This document shows, in pieces, positions 56,810 to 64,000 of a DNA stretch of 64,000 bases. Origin of the DNA: Megascapheus bottae (taxonomy: Eukaryota > Chordata > Mammalia > Rodentia > Geomyidae); contig JANJXV010000024.1 in assembly GCA_024803745.1 (NCBI GenBank), positions 18,361,927 to 18,425,926 on the forward strand, given 5' to 3'. Every line of letters begins with the position of its first letter. The first letter of the stretch is position 1. The notes below the pieces were generated by a model that had not been told where the DNA came from, searched no databases, and saw only the letters and a program-made list of their open reading frames with translations. The position numbers and the translations under genes are program-made.

Positions 56810-57540
56810 TTTTCTCCAGAGATAGGTAGGAGTAGGTGGGGGGAATATTGGCCATTAATTGATAGACACCTTTCAGTGAATTTCTAATGCAGTGTTCCAT
56901 AAATTACATGAATTTCATTAAGTTTCATCAGTTTTGCTTACAAAATGCAAACTGTTTGAAGTTACAAAACCGCGAACCTCTAGAGAAAAGAAACTTGCTG
57001 TATTTCTTAACTCTGCTCCACTGTCTGGAATAGCATCATTTGTACCTAACATATGGATACGTGTTTAACACAGCAGCAAGATAAATAATTGTTTAGGCTG
57101 GACCTGGATGTGATAGAGCTGCCCCAGAGGAAGCAATGCTAAAAGAATAAAGTCGATATTTGTTACAAGTTGAATTATGTAAGTTGACCACTTAAAGGCG
57201 CTGAATCCAAAAAGCAACCCCTCTGGTTGGCACTGACAATAGAGTTGAGTGTCAAAATATCAGCCTGCAACATCCAACCTTCTAGGAATTCCAGTTACAG
57301 GCAGACATTCCTCACTCACATGGGCCCTTACAAATAAACTGGACAAAGCACCACACATCTTTTTGGATGAAAATAACAACAAGTAGGTTAGTAAAAGAGA
57401 AGAAGGAGGAGAAATAAAGGAAGGGGAAGAAAAAAGTTGGCAGAAATGAGAACAAACTGTTTGAGACACAGCATGCCATTTGTGTTTTAAAATGATGTTT
57501 TTGGTTTTGCTGAGAGTAATTCTTAATGGCAAATAATAAA
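56810..57540. other. Non-coding stretch, nothing recognised
   Basis: Overlapping minus frames at 57260-57632 are low complexity. Confidence 0.4.
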
Positions 57541-57544
57541 ATCA

Positions 57545-57695
57545 ATACATATCCTAAAAAAATTAAAAGTGGGGGAAGGAGTAGAATGGGTGAGAATGTT
57601 GAAAGAGGTGACATCAAATGCACTGAATTCATAAGCTGCTCTGTTGAATGTCAACTCCTTTGTACAACTATCTAAAGATAATAAAAATAATCCAA
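57545..57695 (+). mobile_element. L1 3'-terminal fragment, older subfamily
   Basis: A purine-rich segment (agtgggggaaggagtagaat) is followed by atgtcaactcctttgtacaa, ctatctaaagataataaaaa and an A-rich end. It matches the pattern at 20.9-21.05 kb. Confidence 0.55.
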
Positions 57696-57699
57696 TCAA

Positions 57700-59975
57700 A
57701 GTAATTCTTAGAGAAGAGCATAGTTATCAGGTACTATGGCTCATATTTTTAAATAAGTTTTCCTTATAGTTTGTCTGCTCTGCTTTAGCAGACTCAACGA
57801 TGAACTTCTTTTCACCCTGAATGGTACATTATCTAAGCTCATGATTTAAAAAATGACTCCAACCATAAAGAACTCTGAGAAAAATAAAATTTTATTACTT
57901 AAAGTATCTCAGCAAGAACAATTGACTATATTCTTATCTATCCTTAACCCTCAGAGATGGGTGGTGTGATCAAAATAACCAAATTTATTAATAATACCAG
58001 AATTATAATGACCTTGGATAACATTTCATCATAACTAACTCTCTCAAACTTAAGAATCTTAAATTATCAAACACATTATATTTAAAAACATAGATAGGCT
58101 GCAATGTCCATTATGAAAACTGCCACATACAAGACTCGCTTGAAGCAGATAGAAAAAAAAATGGCCCAATGGGTGGAAACTTGAATTACACATGAATATC
58201 AAGAATAAAAAGCAGCTCTCTAAAAGGAAACCATGATCCAAATTCTACTCAAGCCAATTAATTGTGGAAGGAAACAGGACACCCAGATCATAAAAAAAAA
58301 AGAAAAGAAAAAAGAAAAAGGTTCTCATGTAACTATTACCCCCATTTCCAAGACTATGGCATGGATTTTTGCCAACAAGAGACAAGAGCTCTTCAAATTA
58401 GTCATTAGACCAACAGCCAGAGGAGAAGGCATTATCACCACCAGCAGAAGCTGGAACAAAGGCAATTTGAGGGTTGTGTTCAACTGGATCTGCAGAGTAA
58501 ACCAGACATGAAAGTAGGGAAAGCGAGCCCAAAAGTAGAGTACAGTCACCCTTCCATCACACAAGGAGTGTGTGTTTCCAGCACGGACCACACCTTCTGG
58601 AGAGATGAGCAGTACAGGCCAAGGCTCTTATCTCATGGCCAAAGCTTTTAATCTCGTGATTAAAAATCATTTAGAGATGAGTCCTCTATATTCTAAACGT
58701 TGACTTCCTGCCCTCAATCGACTGTTAACTTATCACACCCTTTTTGAACAAGCCAGCTAAAACTCTATTTCCTCAGAAACTTCCAAGTAGTAATAAAAAT
58801 CACCACATCACAAATAAGAATAGGTTTAGAAATCAAGCGAGAATGGCACTTACATGAAGAAAGCTCGCATAGCACTGACGTGGAAAATACAAACTAATCC
58901 AAGTACCCAAGTTGTTTGGGAATCTAAGTTCTCTCATATTATTTTAAATGATTGGGTTTTGTGAAAAGTCAAACCAGGCCATTGGCTTAACCACAATTTT
59001 TTTTTAAAAAAGTCATTATACAAACAAACAAACAACAACAACTCAGGTCTTTCTATACATCGCTGTTTGTGAAGAGCATCTGAGATATATGAAAACTTTC
59101 AAAGAGTTTGTATGCCAAATTTCATGGAAAACAGGCCCAGAAAAGCGAAAACTTACATGTGCTATAATAAATTAAAAAAAAATTATACGGTACATAGTTA
59201 CATCCATTGTACTCTTCTTTATAGTAACTCATTTAAAAGTCACTACGAGGTCATATATTAACAGTGGCTTTATGATTTGATACTCTACTTTTGAGACCAT
59301 AATTAATTATCTAGCCAACAGCTGGGACCCAGCACCTTAAGCTGCCACTTGCTACAGCTTCAGGGGTACAGTTTTTACTCAGGCCCATCACTAAAGTGGG
59401 GAGGGGTGGGGGTGAGGGTGGGAGTCCTAAACAGGGCATGTGAACAGTGGGAAAAGAAAGAGCACCTTCTAAAGACCTAACAGAGAACTGAAACCACTAA
59501 AGTTTCTTCAAGCACAAAAGAATGGCATTAGAGTGTTTTTAAGAAAAGAAAAATAAGATATTTTTAAAAAATCTCATCTTCCAATTTAAAAGAGAAAGCA
59601 CAACTGCTGCCAGTTAAGAATAATGCACATCCCAGAGGGTACAGCAGACAATATGCACTCTAATTTCCTTTGAATTTAACATAATAAGTGTTTTCCATGA
59701 TTTGGCCTTCGAGGCACATAATTTACTTAAAACACAACATAATGGAGATGGAAAATACAAGTTTCATTTTCTATGTCGTTGGACTTCTCCTTATTTCACT
59801 CTCATTATCTTTTAATATCCCTACAAATCAATGCATCAGTGAATGATCAAAGGACTAAAATGAGCTCTGCAGCCTCCTCTACCCCACAGTGGCCTGGGAC
59901 TGGGAAACCAGACCATTAGTGCATTACTTCAAAAGCTTTTCTTGGTAGTTCCTCAATCTACTTCCAGGCCCTTCC
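57700..59975. other. Repeat-poor stretch adjoining the CpG-island region
   Basis: About 2.3 kb without recognised transposons. Opposed frames at 58233-58591 lack domains. A G-rich run (gaggggtgggggtgagggtg) at about 59401-59420 could form a G-quadruplex. Repeat depletion is compatible with regulatory DNA near a promoter, but conservation is untested. Confidence 0.35.
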
Positions 59976-59979
59976 CGCC

Positions 59980-59982
<3 letters not shown>

Positions 59983-60032
<50 letters not shown>
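59983..60032. repeat. (CA)n microsatellite
   Basis: About 50 bp of pure CA. Confidence 0.95.
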
Positions 60033-60034
<2 letters not shown>

Positions 60035-60231
60035 TAAACTGCTGGAGTGAAAACAACCCTAAGGAAGAGAGATCTTAAAAGAACTTTGATATTTCTTCTC
60101 CTTGTTCATTCCCTCATTTCCTAGCTCACCCCTTCACATCTGTTTTCACTCTATCCCTAAATACACAAAGCAACTGTTAACCATGAGACAGGAGGAATGA
60201 GTTAGCTAAAGTGTGCATAAACTCTGCATGT

Positions 60232-60232
60232 G

Positions 60233-60282
<50 letters not shown>
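60232..60282. repeat. (GT)n microsatellite
   Basis: About 48 bp of GT, 200 bp from the opposite-phase CA tract. The pair forms an inverted repeat of complementary dinucleotides. Confidence 0.95.
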
Positions 60283-60283
<1 letters not shown>

Positions 60284-60289
60284 GAGATG

Positions 60290-60945
60290 TGTTACAAGGG
60301 AGAGTGGGGGCTGATAAAGGAAGTTTTATGCAGTGTGCATGTGTTCCTTTCCCAAACTGAAGACCCTATGTTGTTAACTTAGTAGAAACATAACTCAAAT
60401 TGTGAAGTAGGTGGCAAATCAGTAAGCCCCAGGTTTGTGTGAGTGAAATAAAAAGTTGAGGTGGCAGCGTGGTTGGGAGGCAGGGGGAGAAAGCAGTCAT
60501 TAAAATTAGGACACAAAGGAGAGCTTAGATTCAAGGTGTATCTGAAACTTCGGGCTAAGCCATTCCCGGATTTCTCCCAGCGAGCTGGAGCAGGAGGAAG
60601 GAACCTGACCATCCTGACCATGCCTATCACACCTAGAAATGCCAGCTGGGAGTAGTCAGGTGGCAAGCCCCGGGGCAATTAGAGAAGCAGAGGCAAGACA
60701 GGGAAATGAGATCTGCTTTCTGAAATGCCCTGGCTGGCTTTCTTCCCTAACCAACGCTCCCGATTTTCACCTAGGAGGCAAGCTCCGGGCCACCCCGGGC
60801 CGTGCGCTCTAGCAGGTAGCTGCAACCCTGGAAACGCATGCTTCGCCTTCCAACTTGCCTCACCTGGCTCTCCCCATCCCCACCCCACACCCCCAAAAAT
60901 ATGTCTCCCTGGGCCTCTGAAGCAAGTCAGTTTTGTCCTTTCAAG
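60290..60945. other. Shore of the CpG island
   Basis: GC content rises rightwards. Moderate CpG density begins at about 60770. Overlapping frames on both strands reflect composition rather than coding. Confidence 0.45.
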
Positions 60946-61044
60946 GAAAAAAGAAAAAAAAAATCACCAAGCAGCCCAGGTCCAACTCCAGCCACTCCAG
61001 TGTGCAGGCAGCGGAGAGAAGTGGCCCGGGGGCCTGGGCGAGGC

Positions 61045-61055
61045 GCAGGGTGAGA
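61045..61055 (+). other. Alternative splice donor (plus strand)
   Basis: The plus strand reads gcagg/gtgaga, with GT at 61050-61051, a moderate donor. If used, the island would also serve a rightward transcript. Weaker evidence than the minus donor. Confidence 0.25.
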
Positions 61056-61084
61056 CCCCCTGGGGAAATCGCGCGCTCCCGGGC

Positions 61085-61091
61085 ACTTACT
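61085..61091 (-). other. Splice donor site (minus strand)
   Basis: The minus strand reads CAA/GTAAGT, with GT at 61089-61090. It is located in the CpG island with exon-like GC-rich sequence on one side. Confidence 0.5.
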
Positions 61092-61470
61092 TGGAGTGGC
61101 GAAGGTCCTCCCCGGGGCTCGGGCTGCCTGTGGCGGAGGGCTGAGGTCAGGGGTGGCCGGTCCCGGTGCGGCTGGCTGCAGCTCCGGCCTGGGCGCCTGC
61201 CGCGCGCGCTCTCCCCCCGCTTCGGGATGGACGGATGAGTCACCGCTCGCCTGCTTCCCCTCTCCCCACTTTGGATCTCCCAGGGCTCAGGGGCTCCCTT
61301 GGCGGGATTTGGGGACTGGAAGGCGGGGGGGAACCTGATCCTGCCTTTGACTTGATTACGCCCTGACAGGGAGGGAACGGAAGGGAAATGGAGAATGGGA
61401 GGGATGAGAAGAGCGAGCTGAGAGGGAGGGGGTGGTGGGGGGAGAGGGGCTGGGCGAGGGAGGGAGAGCT
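61091..61470 (-). other. Candidate first exon of a leftward gene (5' limit unknown)
   Basis: On the minus strand the CpG-rich sequence ends at ccactccaa followed by gtaagtgccc, a splice donor matching the consensus at all six intronic positions (GTAAGT). The exon's last base would be 61091. The transcription start is not determined; the upper coordinate is only the edge of the dense GC region. No ATG context or domain points to a coding start, so the exon is probably untranslated. The gene is not identified. Confidence 0.45.
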
Positions 61471-61644
61471 GATTGGGAAGCTTATTAAAATCAGGAGCCT
61501 CCAAGGCCAGTCTCTCCCCTACCCGCAGAGCAAGAAAACGGGTTTGAACCCGCAGAAGGCCGGGAGAGGGAAGACTGGTTTTGCTCTTCGCAGGCCACAA
61601 CGCACGATTTATTTTTTTCCAAACTCCCCCAGGCTCTGGTCTAT

Positions 61645-62195
61645 TCTTTCCTAGCGCGTGTTGGATATCTTAAATGGACAATCGATGGCTATTTTCGGTT
61701 ACAGTTAGGGCTGCACACTTTCTTTTAAACGTGATCTACAGGATGAAAAAGCACAGTTTGCAAATGCAGTGCCTCCCCCCACACCCCGGGCCTCCCTGCG
61801 GGATGTCAGTCTCCCCTGCCAAACCGGCCCAGCCCACCTGCAGCCTCCAAACCCGAAAAGGGCTGTTTGTAGCTCCTCACCTAGAAGGACAGATTGCTGA
61901 AAATTGCCATTTAGGCCCCAGGCTTCCTTTAGGAAGCATCCCCCTCCCCTTATTTTGGCTTTTGGGGTACATATAGTGACCTATTTAATGCCATGCTTTT
62001 GGCAAAAATAAAAGCAGCTCAAGCTCTGAAGTTTGTAAAAGTCAAAGGTTGGACCATCCTGATTTTGGGAATTTGCCTATCATATAATGGAGGAAAGTGC
62101 ATTGTTAGAAATCTGAGGTGGCACACAGATAAATATTTATGGCATAGATTACATTAAATGTGGATAGAAAATGACTGAGACGTATAATACAAATG
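61645..62195. other. Non-repetitive flank of the CpG island
   Basis: Moderate GC to about 61930, then AT-rich. No recognised element. The plus frame at 61674-61976 has no domain. Confidence 0.4.
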
Positions 62196-62198
62196 GAA

Positions 62199-62411
62199 AC
62201 AACTTTTTTTGGGGGGGAGGGGAGCTTGGGCCATGAAGTCTGGGTGCTGTTCTAAACTTCTTTTGCTCAAGGTTAGGGGCTTTACCACGTCCAGATTTTT
62301 CTGTGATTAACTAGAGAGAAGAGAGTTTCAGGGACCTTCCTGGCTCATGCTTGCTTTGAATCACTGCCCTCAAATCTCAGCCTCCTAAGTAGCTAGCATT
62401 AGACAGGCTGA
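62199..62411 (-). mobile_element. B1-type dimeric SINE (antisense), diverged
   Basis: A T-rich start with a G run is followed by the right monomer (gggccatgaagtctgggtgc, tttgctcaaggttaggggct), linker (ttaactagagagaagagagt) and B1-like half (cctcaaatctcagcctccta, agtagctagcattag). Confidence 0.85.
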
Positions 62412-62538
62412 TGCAAACTGACGAAACACATACATCTCAAATCAATCATAAACTCCACTGCACTTATTTGTCCCATAGTTCTGAGCTTATATCTCTTCAG
62501 TTCAACTGGATATGTAGCTATTACATATCGTAGGACAT

Positions 62539-62556
62539 TTTTTTTCTTTTTTTCTT

Positions 62557-62587
<31 letters not shown>

Positions 62588-62773
62588 GTGCCAGTCCTGG
62601 GGCCTGATATCAGGGCCTGAGCACTGTCTGTGCTTTCCTCAAGACTAGAGCTCTACCATTTGAGCACAGCACCACTTCCAGCTTTTCTATGTGTGTGGTA
62701 CAGAGGAATTGAACCCCCAACATTGAGCATACTAGGCAAGCACTCTTACCACTAGACCAAACTCCTGGCTCTG
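62539..62773 (-). mobile_element. IDL-Geo SINE (antisense) with expanded T/C-rich tail
   Basis: About 50 bp of T with C interruptions (62539-62588), the expanded tail of the minus-strand element, is followed by the right monomer (gccagtcctggggcctgata, ctctaccatttgagcacagc) and left monomer (ctaggcaagcactcttacca, ccaaactcctggct). Flanks ggacatttt and ggactttt suggest a short TSD. Confidence 0.92.
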
Positions 62774-62777
62774 GACT

Positions 62778-62880
62778 TTTTATTTTTTAATTGTCAGGTG
62801 ATGTACAGAGGGGTCCCAGTTACAACAGGAGGTAGTGGGTGCATATCTTTCTGAACATTATTACCCCCTCACATTGTAGG
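62778..62880 (-). mobile_element. L1 3'-terminal fragment, older subfamily (antisense)
   Basis: The plus strand shows tttttattttttaattgtca, ggtgatgtacagaggggtcc and tgaacattattaccccctca, the reverse complement of an L1 terminus. Very short. Confidence 0.6.
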
Positions 62881-62884
62881 ACTA

Positions 62885-63420
62885 TTAAAATTTACATTTC
62901 TTAAGGTGGTTCCTCAATACCCAAATTAGAGACATAGTTGCAGAAAGAACTTTGGGCTCTTAGGCAGACTGACTGCTACCTGGACAAATATCCCAAGGAA
63001 GGGTCAGTTGGAGAAGAAGGAGAAGGAGGAGGAGGAGCAGGAGGAGGATGAGAAAAGTGGCCCTGCTGGTAGATTTTTTAATCTATCAACCTCCACCCCT
63101 TTTCTTTCAAATCAAGAAGCATCAGAAATTCACTTGTGTACTTCTGGTCTAATCTCCCAACCAAACTTTCTATACACACACCTTTATATGAAATAAAGGA
63201 GCTGTCTTCCTCCTTGACACTTAAGGTTATGTGTTCTGTGTGTGTTCCAATTGTTTCCTTGAAGCAATCAGTCTTTATTTAAATCTGATTTCACTATCAT
63301 TAATATTTATTATTACTATTATTTTCACCTTCTTCACCGAAAGATATCTTAGTATTTCCTATCTCTCTAGAGAGATGGGAGGCCAAGACCATTAAAGAAA
63401 GGACTATAGTTTCTTTTCAC
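62885..63420. other. Non-coding stretch with purine repeat
   Basis: A GGA/GAA run occupies about 63013-63057 and generates a Glu/Lys-rich frame by chance. Otherwise nothing recognised. Confidence 0.45.
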
Positions 63421-63425
63421 CTTCT

Positions 63426-63522
63426 TCTTAAAAAATATTTTATTGTAATTAATAGAAGGGTTACATTGTATTCACCAGATAGAAGGTGCATTACTTCATA
63501 AACATTGCTACCTTTCTCATGT
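63426..63522 (-). mobile_element. Very short L1 3'-terminal insertion (antisense)
   Basis: The plus strand shows ttattgtaattaatagaagg, ttcaccagatagaaggtgca and cattgctacctttctcatg. A perfect 16-bp TSD, tttcttttcaccttct, lies at 63410-63425 and 63523-63538. Only about 97 bp of L1 was inserted. Confidence 0.92.
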
Positions 63523-63539
63523 TTTCTTTTCACCTTCTA

Positions 63540-64000
63540 TAGCTATTAAAATTCAGGATTCACTGTAGTACTTATTTGTCATAAAATGAGAATGAGATTC
63601 TCATGATTTTCATTTAATGCGTTAGATCATAGTTTTGCTTTATATGAAAATTACTTACATGACCGGTTACCAATGCAATGCAATTTTGTATTCTGAGAGA
63701 TACTTGGAGATATTTTTTGGAAATACTGAAGATATTTTTGTCCCAACTTGAAAGGTTAATGTTCTCTAAGTATCATTTACTGAGTACAAGCCAGATACTT
63801 CTAGATATCCCACCATGAAAAGTCCAACCCTTATCACAAAGAATGACTTGGCCCATTATGTTACTAAGATCAAGATGTTAACATCATTTACCATTATATT
63901 TATTTAAATACTAAAGAAGGTTGCAGAGAACTTAGGTTTCTTCAATAATAGAAATCTAGAGGAATGTGATAAATTGTAATCACCCTTATCATTTTCACGA
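63540..64000. other. AT-rich non-coding end of the window
   Basis: Nothing recognised. Confidence 0.4.

Larger units (their letters stand above)
60950..61640. promoter_or_regulatory. CpG island, probable promoter
   Basis: The densest CpG content in the window lies at about 61010-61260, with clusters such as gaaatcgcgcgctcccgg and cgcgcgcgctctccccccgc. The rest of the window is strongly CpG-depleted. The island contains a TGAGTCA (AP-1-type) site at 61236-61242, a G-rich purine run at 61380-61465 and an ATTGG (inverted CCAAT) at about 61472. No TATA box is evident on either strand. In mammals such islands usually mark promoters and first exons. A 219-codon minus frame (60941-61600) runs through it, but its Pro/Arg/Ser-rich translation is composition-driven and crosses the donor site, so it is not called as protein. 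Confidence 0.8.

Noticed and set aside
60941..61600. 219-codon minus-strand open frame through the CpG island
   Set aside because: Stop codons are rare in GC-rich sequence. The translation is Pro/Arg/Ser-rich without domains, and the frame crosses a strong splice donor at 61091.

Overview
This window looks like mammalian nuclear DNA from a rodent, most likely a geomyoid (kangaroo rat, pocket mouse or pocket gopher lineage). The clue is the dominant young SINE: a tRNA-Ala/ID-like left monomer fused to an unrelated right monomer. This matches, from memory, the IDL-Geo SINE described as restricted to Geomyoidea. A second, mostly older dimeric SINE has a 7SL/B1-like left half. L1 3' ends of several ages, ancient eutherian DNA transposons and long CA/GT/CT/GATA microsatellites fill out the picture. 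No bacterial, phage or CRISPR-like architecture is present.

The window is gene-poor. No convincing protein-coding exon of a host gene could be read in any frame; the many short open frames have low-complexity or repeat-derived translations. The only coding remnants recognised are two C-terminal fragments of L1 ORF2 (13005-13316 minus, 35980-36213 plus), both in 5'-truncated copies, plus a degraded L1 endonuclease-region fragment near 8.1-8.5 kb. The one gene-like landmark is a CpG island at about 60.95-61.64 kb. It carries a good splice donor on the minus strand (GT at 61089-61090) and a weaker one on the plus strand (61050-61051). It is probably a promoter and first (untranslated) exon of a gene running leftwards, which would make most of the window intron. 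The gene itself could not be identified.

Layout. 1-9 kb: AT-rich, old SINEs and L1 relics. 9.4-9.85 kb: two IDL-Geo insertions side by side, each with target-site duplications (TSDs). 9.85-11.7 kb: repeat-poor block. 12.28-13.45 kb: a B1-type dimer split by IDL-Geo and then by L1. 13.6-24.9 kb: scattered SINEs and microsatellites. 26-29 kb: L1 tails, including one insertion with a 33-bp perfect TSD and a probable 3' transduction. 30.7-37.3 kb: IDL-Geo copies, a truncated L1 with a nested SINE, and a second, better supported 3' transduction. 40-47 kb: SINEs, nested SINE/L1 events, a MER5A-like hAT relic and large simple repeats. 50.8-51.13 kb: a 43-bp minisatellite whose units carry CCAAT boxes. 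51.9-60.3 kb: microsatellites and sparse repeats. 60.3-61.9 kb: CpG island region. 62-64 kb: SINEs and short L1 tails.

The main products here are the transposition histories, readable from nested TSDs, the two L1 3' transductions, the CCAAT-bearing minisatellite and the CpG-island promoter. No previously undescribed biological system could be demonstrated.
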